Below are positions 43,490 to 53,459 of a stretch of DNA of 64,000 nt, in pieces. The position numbers were made by a program, and so were the translations under genes. The notes under the pieces were generated by a model, which saw nothing but the letters and a program-made list of their open reading frames with translations, ran no database searches and had not been told where the DNA came from. Position 1 is the first letter of the stretch, and each line of letters begins with the position of its first letter. The DNA comes from CBFFRJ01 sp051486985 (GTDB lineage: Bacteria > Pseudomonadota > Gammaproteobacteria > Enterobacterales > Enterobacteriaceae): contig NZ_JAHVDV010000004.1 of assembly GCF_051486985.1 (NCBI RefSeq), forward strand, positions 124,001 through 188,000, given 5' to 3'.

Positions 43490-44963
43490 TTTGCGCGACC
43501 TTCTCGCTCCGTGGGTGCCAAATGCGCCGGAGCGAACACTGCGGGAAATGACACTCGATAGCCGTATTGCGGCATCGGGTGATCTTTTTATGGCAGTCGT
43601 AGGTCATCAGGCGGACGGGCGTCGATATATCCCGCAGGCGATTGCGCAAGGTGTAGCTGCCATTATTGCTGAAGCGAAGGATGAAGCCAGCGATGGTGAA
43701 ATTCGTGAAATGCACGGCGTGCCGGTCATCTATCTTAGCCAGCTTAGCGAACGCCTTTCTGCGCTTGCGGGCCGCTTCTACGGCGAACCCTCTTCACGCC
43801 TGCGCGTAGTTGGTGTGACCGGCACTAACGGGAAAACCACGACCACACAACTGCTTGCGCAGTGGAGTCAGCTGCTGGGCGAAACCAGTGCGGTGATGGG
43901 AACGGTGGGCAACGGTCTGCTGGGGAAAGTCATCCCCTCCGACAATACGACCGGCTCTGCCGTGGATGTGCAGCATGAGATTGCCAGTCTGGTGCAGCAA
44001 GGTGCAACCTTTGCCGGCATGGAAGTCTCGTCACATGGCCTCATTCAACACCGGGTAGCGGCGCTGACCTTTGCCGCTTCCGTTTTCACAAATTTAAGCC
44101 GCGATCACCTTGATTACCACGGCGATATGACCCACTACGAAGCGGCAAAATGGCTGCTCTTCTCGGCGCATCACTATGGTCAGGCCATTGTGAATGCCGA
44201 TGATGAAGTAGGACGCCGATGGCTCGCCAATTTGCCTGATGCTGTCGCGGTCTCAATGGAAGACCATATTAATCCGAACTGTCATGGCCGCTGGTTAAAA
44301 GCTGTCGCCGTTGAATATCACGACAGCGGCGCCACCCTTCGTTTCACCTCAAGCTGGGGGGAGGGTGAAATTGAAAGCCGTCTGATGGGGGCATTCAATG
44401 TAAGCAATTTGCTGCTGGCGCTGGCAACGCTGCTGGCGCTGGGCTACCCGCTCGATGATTTATTGAAAACTGCTGCGCGTCTTCAGCCGGTATGCGGGCG
44501 AATGGAAGTCTTTAGCGCACCGGGTAAACCGACCGTGGTAGTGGATTATGCTCATACACCGGATGCCCTGGAAAAAGCCTTACAGGCGGCACGGCTGCAC
44601 TGCACCGGCAAGCTATGGTGCGTATTTGGTTGTGGCGGCGATCGCGATAAAGGCAAACGCCCGCTGATGGGCGCCATTGCTGAAGAATTTGCCGATATCC
44701 CGGTAGTAACTGATGACAACCCACGTACTGAAGAGCCTCGCGCCATTATCAACGACATACTGGCAGGTATGGTTGACGCCGGGCGTGCCCGTGTGGTGGA
44801 AGGTCGTGCGGAAGCTGTGACCAACGCCATTATGCAGGCGAAAGAAAATGATGTGGTTTTACTGGCTGGAAAAGGGCACGAAGATTATCAGATAGTTGGC
44901 GCACATCGCCTGGATTACTCCGACCGCGTGACCGCGGCACGCTTACTGGGGGTGGTGGCATGA
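43476..44963 (+). CDS. murE: UDP-MurNAc-tripeptide (meso-diaminopimelate) ligase
   Basis: Adds meso-diaminopimelate to UDP-MurNAc-L-Ala-D-Glu. I start it at GTG 43476 (VADRNLRDLL) with GAGGG 5 nt upstream, giving 495 residues as in E. coli; a GTG 12 nt earlier is also open. The ATP-binding loop is GTNGKTTTTQ, and the DNPR motif (in TDDNPRTEEPRAI) that selects diaminopimelate rather than lysine is present. It overlaps ftsI and, by ATGA, murF. Confidence 0.98.
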   Translation: MADRNLRDLLAPWVPNAPERTLREMTLDSRIAASGDLFMAVVGHQADGRRYIPQAIAQGVAAIIAEAKDEASDGEIREMHGVPVIYLSQLSERLSALAGRFYGEPSSRLRVVGVTGTNGKTTTTQLLAQWSQLLGETSAVMGTVGNGLLGKVIPSDNTTGSAVDVQHEIASLVQQGATFAGMEVSSHGLIQHRVAALTFAASVFTNLSRDHLDYHGDMTHYEAAKWLLFSAHHYGQAIVNADDEVGRRWLANLPDAVAVSMEDHINPNCHGRWLKAVAVEYHDSGATLRFTSSWGEGEIESRLMGAFNVSNLLLALATLLALGYPLDDLLKTAARLQPVCGRMEVFSAPGKPTVVVDYAHTPDALEKALQAARLHCTGKLWCVFGCGGDRDKGKRPLMGAIAEEFADIPVVTDDNPRTEEPRAIINDILAGMVDAGRARVVEGRAEAVTNAIMQAKENDVVLLAGKGHEDYQIVGAHRLDYSDRVTAARLLGVVA

Positions 44964-46318
44964 TTTGCGTCAAACTGAGTCAACTGGTTGCGGTTCTCAA
45001 TGCTGAACTGCACGGTGCGGATGTGACGCTCGATGCAGTCACCTCGGATACGCGCAAAGTGACGCCTGGCTGCCTGTTTGTTGCGCTCAAAGGTGAACGT
45101 TTTGATGCCCATGATTTTGCCGATAAGGCGAAAGAAAGTGGTGCGGGCGCACTGCTGGTCAGCCGTAAACTGGCTATCGACCTGCCGCAGTTAGTGGTTA
45201 AGGATACGCGCGTCGCTTTCGGTGAACTGGCCGCATGGGTGCGCCAGCAGGTCCCGGCCCGCGTAGTGGCGCTGACCGGCTCCTCGGGTAAAACGTCAGT
45301 AAAAGAGATGACCGCGGCTATCCTCAGCCAGTGTGGAAACACGCTCTATACCGCCGGAAACCTGAATAACGACATTGGTGTACCCATGACCTTGCTGCGG
45401 CTGACAAACGAACATCAGTACGCGGTCATTGAGCTTGGCGCTAACCACCAGGGTGAAATAGCCTGGACGGTGGGACTCACGCGCCCTGAAGCCGCGCTGG
45501 TGAATAATCTGGCAGCGGCGCACCTTGAAGGGTTTGGCTCCCTTGCGGGCGTGGCGAAAGCGAAAGGTGAAATTTATACCGGTTTGCCTGCCAACGGCAT
45601 TGCGATCATGAATGCGGATAACAATGACTGGTTGAACTGGCAAGAAATCATTGGCTCACGCAAAGTCTGGCGCTTTTCCCCCAACGCGGCCAACAGCGAC
45701 TTCACTGCCACCAATATTCACGTCACTTCACACGGTACGGAATTTACGCTGCAGACGCCGACAGGCGGTATTGATGTTGTCCTGCCATTGCCCGGGCGTC
45801 ACAACATTGCCAATGCGCTGGCAGCCACTGCGCTTGCGATGGCCGTAGGGGCGACACATGAGGCGGTGAAAACCGGCCTCGCCAATCTGCAGGCAGTTGC
45901 CGGGCGTCTGTTCCCGGTGCAGCTCGGCGAAAACCAGTTACTCCTCGATGATACCTACAATGCCAATGTTGGCTCAATGACGGCGGCAGCGCAGGTGTTG
46001 TCTGAAATGCCGGGGTATCGGGTGATGGTGGTTGGCGATATGGCAGAGCTGGGTGATGAAAGTGAAGCGTGTCATCAACAGGTCGGTGAGACGGCAAAAG
46101 CCGTGGGCATCGATCTTGTCATCAGCGTTGGCTCGCTGAGCAGAGCCATTAGTGATGCCAGCGGCGTGGGCGAACATTTTAACGATAAGCCATCCGCGAT
46201 AGCGCGGTTAAAGACGTTAATTGCTGATAAGCAGATTATTACCATTTTGATCAAAGGATCACGTAGTGCCGCCATGGAAGAGGTTGCACGCGCATTACAG
46301 GAGAATAGGGCATGTTAG
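44960..46318 (+). CDS. murF: UDP-MurNAc-pentapeptide synthetase
   Basis: Adds the D-Ala-D-Ala dipeptide made by DdlB to UDP-MurNAc-tripeptide, completing the cytoplasmic pentapeptide precursor. The 452-residue Mur ligase has the ATP loop GSSGKTSVKEM, the central-domain segment ELGANHQGEI and the C-terminal LLDDTYNANVGSM. The start is in a four-base overlap with murE, and the end overlaps mraY by 7 bp. Confidence 0.98.
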   Translation: MICVKLSQLVAVLNAELHGADVTLDAVTSDTRKVTPGCLFVALKGERFDAHDFADKAKESGAGALLVSRKLAIDLPQLVVKDTRVAFGELAAWVRQQVPARVVALTGSSGKTSVKEMTAAILSQCGNTLYTAGNLNNDIGVPMTLLRLTNEHQYAVIELGANHQGEIAWTVGLTRPEAALVNNLAAAHLEGFGSLAGVAKAKGEIYTGLPANGIAIMNADNNDWLNWQEIIGSRKVWRFSPNAANSDFTATNIHVTSHGTEFTLQTPTGGIDVVLPLPGRHNIANALAATALAMAVGATHEAVKTGLANLQAVAGRLFPVQLGENQLLLDDTYNANVGSMTAAAQVLSEMPGYRVMVVGDMAELGDESEACHQQVGETAKAVGIDLVISVGSLSRAISDASGVGEHFNDKPSAIARLKTLIADKQIITILIKGSRSAAMEEVARALQENRAC

Positions 46319-47394
46319 TTTGGCTGGCCGAACATTTGGTCAAATATTATTCCGGCTTTAACGTCTTTTCGTACCTGACGTTTCGCGCCATTGTCAGCCT
46401 GCTGACTGCGCTCTTCATCTCATTGTGGATGGGGCCGCGTATGATTGCCCGCCTGCAAAAACTCGCTTTTGGTCAGGTAGTTCGTAATGATGGTCCAGAG
46501 TCCCACTTCAGTAAACGCGGCACCCCGACCATGGGCGGGATCATGATCCTGACCGCCATCGTCGTTTCCGTACTGCTGTGGGCTTATCCCTCCAATCCTT
46601 ATGTCTGGTGCGTGCTGGTCGTGCTGGTCGGGTACGGCATTATCGGTTTTGTCGATGACTACCGCAAAGTGGTGCGCAAAGATACTAAAGGCCTCATTGC
46701 GCGCTGGAAGTATTTCTGGATGTCGGTGATTGCACTTGGCGTAGCCTTTGCACTGTATCTTGCCGGTAACGACACGCCAGCGACCCAGCTTGTGGTGCCG
46801 TTCTTCAAAGATGTGATGCCTCAGTTGGGCATTTTCTACATTCTGCTTGCTTACTTCGTCATCGTGGGTACGGGTAATGCCGTGAACCTGACGGATGGTC
46901 TTGATGGCCTGGCTATTATGCCGACCGTCTTTGTAGCGGGCGGTTTTGCGCTGGTGGCATGGGCGACGGGTAACATGAACTTTGCCAGCTATCTGCATAT
47001 CCCTTACCTGCGTCACGCGGGCGAGCTGGTGATTGTCTGCACGGCGATTGTAGGTGCAGGGCTTGGGTTCCTGTGGTTTAACACCTACCCGGCGCAGGTC
47101 TTTATGGGCGATGTCGGCTCACTGGCACTGGGTGGCGCGCTTGGCATCATTGCGGTGCTGCTGCGCCAGGAATTTCTGCTGGTGATCATGGGGGGCGTAT
47201 TTGTTGTTGAAACGCTGTCGGTCATTTTGCAGGTGGGCTCATTCAAACTGCGCGGCCAGCGTATTTTCCGTATGGCACCTATTCATCACCACTATGAACT
47301 GAAAGGCTGGCCAGAGCCGCGCGTCATTGTGCGCTTCTGGATTATTTCGCTGATGCTGGTCCTGATTGGGCTGGCAACGCTGAAGGTACGTTAA
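46312..47394 (+). CDS. mraY: Phospho-MurNAc-pentapeptide translocase
   Basis: Inner-membrane enzyme that transfers phospho-MurNAc-pentapeptide to undecaprenyl phosphate, making lipid I. The 360-residue protein has about ten transmembrane helices and the cytoplasmic active-site motifs GFVDDYRKV, NLTDGLDGLA, FMGDVGSLALGG and the histidine cluster IHHHYELKGWPE. Normal length. Translationally coupled to murF. Confidence 0.98.
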   Translation: MLVWLAEHLVKYYSGFNVFSYLTFRAIVSLLTALFISLWMGPRMIARLQKLAFGQVVRNDGPESHFSKRGTPTMGGIMILTAIVVSVLLWAYPSNPYVWCVLVVLVGYGIIGFVDDYRKVVRKDTKGLIARWKYFWMSVIALGVAFALYLAGNDTPATQLVVPFFKDVMPQLGIFYILLAYFVIVGTGNAVNLTDGLDGLAIMPTVFVAGGFALVAWATGNMNFASYLHIPYLRHAGELVIVCTAIVGAGLGFLWFNTYPAQVFMGDVGSLALGGALGIIAVLLRQEFLLVIMGGVFVVETLSVILQVGSFKLRGQRIFRMAPIHHHYELKGWPEPRVIVRFWIISLMLVLIGLATLKVR

Positions 47395-47396
47395 TC

Positions 47397-48713
47397 ATGG
47401 CAGATTACCAGGGTAAAAAAGTCGTCATTATTGGTCTTGGTCTGACCGGGCTCTCGTGCGTGGATTTTTTCCTTGCCCGCGGCGTTACGCCAAAAGTGAT
47501 GGACACCCGTACCTCGCCGCCGGGGCTGGATAAGCTGCCGGAAGAAGTGGAGCGACACCTTGGTGGTCTGAATGATGACTGGCTGCTCAGCGCCGATCTG
47601 ATTGTGGCAAGTCCTGGTATTGCGCTGGCCCATCCTTCACTCAACGCGGCGTCTGAAGCAGGCGTTGAGATTGTGGGGGATATCGAGTTGTTTTGCCGTG
47701 AAGCGCAGGCGCCCATTGTGGCGATCACCGGATCGAACGGCAAAAGCACGGTCACTACGCTTGTCGGCGAAATGGCGACTTCAGCGGGGGTAAACGTGGG
47801 CGTCGGCGGCAATATTGGCCTGCCTGCGCTTATGCTGCTGGATGCTGCTCGCGAGCTGTACGTCCTTGAGCTCTCCAGCTTCCAGCTTGAAACCACCTCC
47901 AGCCTGCAGGCGGCCGCGGCGACTATCCTCAACGTCACTGAAGATCATATGGACCGTTATCCGTTTGGCCTTCAGCAATACCGTGCGGCGAAATTGCGAG
48001 TTTATGAGAAGGCCAGTGTCTGCGTGGTCAATGCGGACGATGGGTTAACCATGCCGGTCCGCGGTGCTGATGAGCGTTGTGTCAGCTTTGGTGTGGATGT
48101 GGGCGACTACCACCTTAACCGCCAGCAGGGGGAAACCTGGCTGCGCGTGAAGGGTGAAAAAGTGCTTAACGTTAAAGAGATGAAGCTCAGCGGCCAGCAC
48201 AACTATACCAATGCGCTGGCGGCGCTCGCGCTGGCGGATGCCGTCGGATTGCCACGTGCCAGCAGCCTCAAGGCGCTGACAACATTCAGTGGACTGGCAC
48301 ACCGCTTCCAGCTCGCGCTTGAGCGTAAAGGGGTTCGCTGGATCAATGATTCCAAAGCGACCAACGTGGGCAGTACTGAAGCGGCACTGAATGGCCTCCA
48401 TGTGGAGGGCACACTGCATTTACTGCTGGGGGGCGATGGAAAATCAGCCGATTTTACTCCGCTGAAACGCTATATCGGGGGCGACAATGTGCGCCTGTAC
48501 TGCTTTGGACGTGACGGGGCTGAACTCGCGGCCCTGCGCCCGGACATCGCTGTGCAAACAACCGACATGGAGCAGGCAATGCGCCTTATTGCCAGCCGCG
48601 TTCAGCCAGGTGATATGGTTCTGCTCTCCCCGGCCTGTGCAAGCCTTGATCAGTTTAAAAACTTTGAACAGCGTGGTGATGTCTTCACGCGCCTCGCAGA
48701 GGAGTTAGGTTAA
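47397..48713 (+). CDS. murD: UDP-MurNAc-L-alanine:D-glutamate ligase
   Basis: Adds D-glutamate to UDP-MurNAc-L-Ala. The 438-residue Mur ligase has an N-terminal UDP-binding Rossmann domain (VVIIGLGLTGLS), the ATP loop ITGSNGKSTVTTL and a C-terminal domain with INDSKATNVGS. Two nt separate it from mraY, and its stop overlaps the ftsW start (TAATG). Confidence 0.98.
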   Translation: MADYQGKKVVIIGLGLTGLSCVDFFLARGVTPKVMDTRTSPPGLDKLPEEVERHLGGLNDDWLLSADLIVASPGIALAHPSLNAASEAGVEIVGDIELFCREAQAPIVAITGSNGKSTVTTLVGEMATSAGVNVGVGGNIGLPALMLLDAARELYVLELSSFQLETTSSLQAAAATILNVTEDHMDRYPFGLQQYRAAKLRVYEKASVCVVNADDGLTMPVRGADERCVSFGVDVGDYHLNRQQGETWLRVKGEKVLNVKEMKLSGQHNYTNALAALALADAVGLPRASSLKALTTFSGLAHRFQLALERKGVRWINDSKATNVGSTEAALNGLHVEGTLHLLLGGDGKSADFTPLKRYIGGDNVRLYCFGRDGAELAALRPDIAVQTTDMEQAMRLIASRVQPGDMVLLSPACASLDQFKNFEQRGDVFTRLAEELG

Positions 48714-49957
48714 TGCGCTTAACGCTCCCGCGCCTGAGAGTGCCACGCCTGCCAGGATTTGGGATCCTGGCCTGGGTATTTGGGGCATTAAAAGGCTGGG
48801 TGATGGGCTCACGCGTGAAAGACGATGACAGTCTTATCATGTATGACCGGACGATGCTGTGGCTGACGTTGGGCCTTGCTGCCGTCGGTTTCATCATGGT
48901 GACCTCCGCGTCAATGCCTGTCGGGCAGCGCCTGACTGACGATCCGTTTTTCTTTGCCAAGCGTCATGCGTTGTATCTGTTCCTGGCCTTCTGTTTTGCG
49001 ATGGTGACGCTGCGCCTGCCGATGGAGTTCTGGCAACGCTGGAGCTCCGCCATGTTGATTGCCGCTATTGTCATGTTGCTGGTGGTTTTACTGGTGGGAA
49101 GCTCCATCAACGGGGCGTCGCGCTGGATTGATTTGGGTGTCATGCGTTTCCAGCCCGCAGAATTCACCAAGCTGTCGCTATTTTGTTATCTGGCGAACTA
49201 CCTGGTTCGCAAAGTTGATGAGGTACGTAATAACCTGCGCGGCTTCCTGAAACCGATGGGCGTCATTATGGTGCTGGCGGTATTGCTGCTGGCCCAGCCT
49301 GACCTCGGTACGGTGGTCGTGCTCTTTATTACCACACTGGCGATGCTGTTCCTTGCGGGGGCCAAGCTGTGGCAATTCATCGCCATCATCGGTTCCGGTA
49401 TTGCCGCGGTAGTGCTGCTGATCCTCGCTGAACCTTATCGTATTCGCCGCGTAACGTCGTTCTGGAATCCGTGGGATGATCCTTTTGGTAGCGGCTACCA
49501 GTTAACGCAATCGCTAATGGCTTTCGGACGCGGTGAGCTGTGGGGACAGGGGCTGGGGAACTCAGTACAGAAACTTGAGTATTTACCCGAAGCGCATACC
49601 GACTTCATCTTCGCCATTATCGGGGAAGAACTGGGTTATATCGGTGTGGTACTTGCCCTTTTAATGGTATTCTTCGTCGCTTTCCGCGCCATGTCCATTG
49701 GACGTAAAGCGCTGGAGATCGATCAACGATTTTCTGGCTTCCTGGCATGCTCTATCGGCATCTGGTTTAGCTTCCAGGCGTTGGTCAACGTGGGTGCCGC
49801 CGCTGGCATGTTGCCGACCAAAGGTCTGACGCTACCGCTGATTAGTTACGGTGGCTCCAGTTTGTTGATTATGTCGACGGCCATCATGCTGTTGTTACGT
49901 ATTGATTATGAAACGCGTCTGGAAAAAGCCCAGGCGTTTACACGAGGTTCACGATGA
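48713..49957 (+). CDS. ftsW: Septal peptidoglycan polymerase FtsW
   Basis: SEDS-family glycosyltransferase that polymerises lipid II at the septum together with FtsI. The 414-residue protein has about ten transmembrane helices and the family segments INGASRWIDLG, FQPAEFTKL and the large periplasmic loop with EAHTDFIFAIIGEELG, where a conserved Asp is needed for activity. It ends in PLISYGGSSLL and a short cytoplasmic tail. It overlaps murG by ATGA. Confidence 0.98.
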   Translation: MRLTLPRLRVPRLPGFGILAWVFGALKGWVMGSRVKDDDSLIMYDRTMLWLTLGLAAVGFIMVTSASMPVGQRLTDDPFFFAKRHALYLFLAFCFAMVTLRLPMEFWQRWSSAMLIAAIVMLLVVLLVGSSINGASRWIDLGVMRFQPAEFTKLSLFCYLANYLVRKVDEVRNNLRGFLKPMGVIMVLAVLLLAQPDLGTVVVLFITTLAMLFLAGAKLWQFIAIIGSGIAAVVLLILAEPYRIRRVTSFWNPWDDPFGSGYQLTQSLMAFGRGELWGQGLGNSVQKLEYLPEAHTDFIFAIIGEELGYIGVVLALLMVFFVAFRAMSIGRKALEIDQRFSGFLACSIGIWFSFQALVNVGAAAGMLPTKGLTLPLISYGGSSLLIMSTAIMLLLRIDYETRLEKAQAFTRGSR

Positions 49958-51021
49958 GCGGTCAGGCGAAGCGGTTAATGGTGATGGCGGGCGGTACCGG
50001 CGGGCATGTCTTCCCGGGACTGGCAGTTGCTCACCATTTAATGGATCAAGGCTGGCAGGTACGCTGGCTGGGAACCGCCGATCGCATGGAAGCCGATCTG
50101 GTGCCAAAACATGGTATCGAGATCGACTTTATTCGTATCTCAGGTTTGCGTGGTAAGGGCCTGAAGGCCTTACTGCTTGCCCCTTTGCGTATTTTCAATG
50201 CCTGGCGTCAGGCGCGCGCCATTATGAAGCGCTACAGGCCGGATGTGGTGCTGGGCATGGGGGGTTATGTTTCAGGTCCCGGTGGGCTGGCGGCCTGGTC
50301 GTTGGGTATTCCGGTCGTCCTCCATGAACAAAACGGAATTGCCGGGCTGACCAATAAGTGGCTGGCGAAAATTGCTACCAAAGTGATGCAAGCTTTTCCC
50401 GGGGCATTTGCGAAAGCGGACGTAGTGGGTAACCCGGTACGTGTCGATGTGCTGGCGCTGCCCTTGCCACAGGATCGCCTGCCCGGTCGTGAAGGGCCGG
50501 TACGTGTGCTGGTTGTTGGCGGTTCGCAGGGTGCGAGGGTGCTGAACCAGACGATGCCGCAGGCAGCGGCAAGGCTTGGTGATACGGTCACTATCTGGCA
50601 TCAGAGTGGTAAAGGTGCGCAGCACGCCGTTGAACAGGCGTATGCCGAAGCGGGCCAGACCCGGCATAAGGTTACAGAGTTTATTGATGATATGGCACAG
50701 GCCTATGCCTGGGCCGATGTCGTGGTATGTCGTTCGGGTGCGCTGACGGTCAGCGAAATCGCGGCGGCAGGTTTACCGGCGCTGTTTGTGCCTTTTCAGC
50801 ATAAAGACAGGCAGCAATACTGGAATGCGCTGCCGCTGGAAAAAGCGGGTGCGGCGAAGATTCTGGAGCAACCACAGTTCACGGTGGATGCTGTTGTCCA
50901 GACGTTAACGAGCTGGAACCGTACTGAATTACTGGCGATGGCGGAGCGTGCACGTGCCGCTGCTATCCCGGACGCCACCGAGCGTGTGGCAAACGAAGTG
51001 AGCCTGGCAGCCCAGGCTTAA
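49954..51021 (+). CDS. murG: N-acetylglucosaminyltransferase MurG
   Basis: Peripheral membrane GT-B glycosyltransferase that adds GlcNAc to lipid I, giving lipid II. The 355-residue protein has the lipid-I-binding glycine loop AGGTGGHVFPG, GMGGYVSGPGG, the donor-domain loop VGGSQGARVLN and the FVPFQHKDRQQYWNA segment contacting UDP-GlcNAc. A 54-nt gap separates it from murC. Confidence 0.98.
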   Translation: MSGQAKRLMVMAGGTGGHVFPGLAVAHHLMDQGWQVRWLGTADRMEADLVPKHGIEIDFIRISGLRGKGLKALLLAPLRIFNAWRQARAIMKRYRPDVVLGMGGYVSGPGGLAAWSLGIPVVLHEQNGIAGLTNKWLAKIATKVMQAFPGAFAKADVVGNPVRVDVLALPLPQDRLPGREGPVRVLVVGGSQGARVLNQTMPQAAARLGDTVTIWHQSGKGAQHAVEQAYAEAGQTRHKVTEFIDDMAQAYAWADVVVCRSGALTVSEIAAAGLPALFVPFQHKDRQQYWNALPLEKAGAAKILEQPQFTVDAVVQTLTSWNRTELLAMAERARAAAIPDATERVANEVSLAAQA

Positions 51022-51075
51022 TACTGGCGATGCCTTTTGCGTCGCGCGAATTTGAAGTGGTAGATGGCATAAAGA

Positions 51076-52545
51076 ATGAATACACAACAACTGGCAAAAC
51101 TGCGTTCAATCGTGCCCGAGATGCGTCGCGTCCGGCACATTCACTTTGTTGGCATCGGTGGTGCTGGCATGGGCGGTATTGCCGAAGTTTTAGCCAATGA
51201 AGGGTATCAGATCAGCGGTTCCGATCTGGCTCCAAACCCGGTTACGCAGCAACTGGCTGCGCTGGGGGCCACAATCTATTTTAATCACCGCCCTGAAAAC
51301 GTTAGCGATGCAAGCGTTGTGGTGGTGTCGAGCGCCATCTCCGCTGATAACCCGGAAATTGTGGCAGCTAACGAAGCACGTATTCCGGTTATCCGTCGTG
51401 CGGAAATGCTCGCTGAGCTGATGCGCTTTCGCCATGGCATTGCCATTGCCGGTACGCACGGCAAAACCACAACCACGGCGATGGTTTCCAGTATTTATGC
51501 AGAAGGTGGGTTAGATCCTACTTTCGTCAATGGCGGACTGGTCAAAGCCGCAGGCGTGCACGCGCGCCTTGGTCATAGCCGCTATCTGATTGCGGAAGCG
51601 GATGAAAGTGATGCGTCATTCCTCCATCTGCAACCTATGGTGGCCATTGTCACCAATATCGAAGCTGACCATATGGATACCTACCAGGGCGACTTCGAAA
51701 ATCTGAAAACCACCTTTATCAACTTCCTGCACAACCTGCCGTTTTATGGCCGTGCTGTGATGTGCGTGGATGACCCCGTCATCCGCGAATTACTGCCACG
51801 TGTAGGTCGTCAGATTACCACCTATGGTTTTAGTGAAGATGCTGACGTGCGCGTACAGGACTATCAGCAAAAAGGCGCACAGGGCCACTTCACCCTGATT
51901 CGCCAGGATAAGCCTGAGCTGCAGGTGACGCTGAATGCGCCGGGTCGTCATAATGCCCTGAATGCAGCCGCCGCCGTTGCGGTGGCAACAGAAGAAGGTA
52001 TCGATGATGAAGATATCCTGCGCGCGCTGGAGAATTTCCAGGGCACCGGACGTCGCTTTGATTTCCTTGGTGAGTTTCCGCTGACCTCCGTTAACGGCAA
52101 AACGGGTACCGCCATGCTGGTGGATGATTACGGTCACCACCCCACTGAAGTTGACGCAACAATTAAAGCAGCTCGTGCGGGTTGGCCGGATAAAAACCTG
52201 GTCATGATCTTCCAGCCACACCGCTACACCCGTACGCGTGATCTTTATGATGATTTTGCCAATGTGCTCACCCAAGTGGACGCGCTGTTAATGCTGGATG
52301 TTTATTCCGCCGGCGAGGCGGCAATTCCAGGAGCTGACAGTCGCTCGTTATGCCGTACTATTCGAGGTCGTGGCAAAGTAGATCCCATTCTGGTATCCGA
52401 TCCGACGCAGGCCGCCGCCATGCTCGCACCCGTGCTTACCGGTAACGATCTCATCCTGATCCAGGGGGCTGGAAATATCGGCAAAATTGCACGTCATCTG
52501 GCTGAGGTGAAGCTTATGCCGCAGGAGGAGGAGCATCATGGCTGA
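51076..52545 (+). CDS. murC: UDP-MurNAc-L-alanine ligase
   Basis: Adds L-alanine to UDP-MurNAc, the first amino-acid step of the precursor pathway. The 489-residue Mur ligase has the N-terminal nucleotide-fold motif HFVGIGGAGMGGIAEVL, ATP loop IAGTHGKTTTTAM and C-terminal VDDYGHHPTEVDAT. Two residues shorter than in E. coli. It overlaps ddlB by 8 bp. Confidence 0.98.
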   Translation: MNTQQLAKLRSIVPEMRRVRHIHFVGIGGAGMGGIAEVLANEGYQISGSDLAPNPVTQQLAALGATIYFNHRPENVSDASVVVVSSAISADNPEIVAANEARIPVIRRAEMLAELMRFRHGIAIAGTHGKTTTTAMVSSIYAEGGLDPTFVNGGLVKAAGVHARLGHSRYLIAEADESDASFLHLQPMVAIVTNIEADHMDTYQGDFENLKTTFINFLHNLPFYGRAVMCVDDPVIRELLPRVGRQITTYGFSEDADVRVQDYQQKGAQGHFTLIRQDKPELQVTLNAPGRHNALNAAAAVAVATEEGIDDEDILRALENFQGTGRRFDFLGEFPLTSVNGKTGTAMLVDDYGHHPTEVDATIKAARAGWPDKNLVMIFQPHRYTRTRDLYDDFANVLTQVDALLMLDVYSAGEAAIPGADSRSLCRTIRGRGKVDPILVSDPTQAAAMLAPVLTGNDLILIQGAGNIGKIARHLAEVKLMPQEEEHHG

Positions 52546-53458
52546 GAAAGTCGCCGTCCTGCTGGGCGGCTCTTCTGCTGAGCGTGAGGTCTCCCTGAAT
52601 TCGGGAGCTGCGGTACTACAGGGATTGCGCGAAGGCGGTATCGATGCACATCCGGTCGATCCACGCGAAGTGGATGTCACGACGCTGAAATCCCTGGGCT
52701 TCGATAAGGTCTTTATTGCTCTTCACGGCCGCGGCGGTGAAGATGGCACGCTGCAAGGGTTACTGGAACTTATTAAGCTGCCCTATACCGGTAGTGGCGT
52801 AATGGCATCTGCCCTGTCGATGGATAAGATGCGCAGCAAGCTGCTCTGGCAGGGTGCAGGGTTGCCCGTTGCAGCGGGCGTTGCCGTTACGCGGCAAGAA
52901 TTTGAAATTGGACTTAAGAACGACGTTGTTCAGCGCATTGAAGGGCTGGGGTTACCCGTTATTGTCAAGCCCAGCCGCGAAGGGTCAAGCGTGGGTATGT
53001 CAAAAGTGGAGGAAACTGGTGCATTGCCAGCCGCTTTAGCGCTTGCGTTTCAACATGATGATGAAGTTTTAATCGAAAAATGGCTCAGTGGGCCGGAATT
53101 CACGGTTTCGATACTCGGTGAAGAAATTTTACCGTCAATTCGCATCCAGCCCGCCGGAACCTTCTATGATTATGAGGCGAAGTATCTCTCTGATGAAACA
53201 AAATATTTCTGCCCGGCAGGTCTGGATGCGGAAGATGAAGCCAAATTACAATCTCTGGTGCTAAAAGCCTGGCAGGCGCTTGGTTGCCGCGGCTGGGGAC
53301 GCATAGACGCAATGAAAGACAGCGATGGGCAGTTTTATTTGCTGGAAGCGAATACATCGCCAGGTATGACCAGCCATAGTCTGGTTCCTATGGCAGCGCG
53401 CCAGGCGGGGTTAAGTTTTACCCAGCTTGTGGTGCGAATTTTGAATCTGGCGGAGTGA
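52538..53458 (+). CDS. ddlB: D-alanine-D-alanine ligase B
   Basis: ATP-grasp enzyme making D-Ala-D-Ala for MurF. The 306-residue protein has LLGGSSAEREVSLNSG at the N-terminus, ALHGRGGEDGTLQG, the ATP-grasp lysine region VKPSREGSSVGMSKV and the Mg-binding LLEANTSPGMTSHSL. Strong ribosome-binding sequence GGAGGAGG lies just upstream, inside the end of murC. In E. coli promoters for ftsQAZ lie within this gene; I could not verify them here. Confidence 0.98.
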   Translation: MAEKVAVLLGGSSAEREVSLNSGAAVLQGLREGGIDAHPVDPREVDVTTLKSLGFDKVFIALHGRGGEDGTLQGLLELIKLPYTGSGVMASALSMDKMRSKLLWQGAGLPVAAGVAVTRQEFEIGLKNDVVQRIEGLGLPVIVKPSREGSSVGMSKVEETGALPAALALAFQHDDEVLIEKWLSGPEFTVSILGEEILPSIRIQPAGTFYDYEAKYLSDETKYFCPAGLDAEDEAKLQSLVLKAWQALGCRGWGRIDAMKDSDGQFYLLEANTSPGMTSHSLVPMAARQAGLSFTQLVVRILNLAE

Positions 53459-53459
53459 T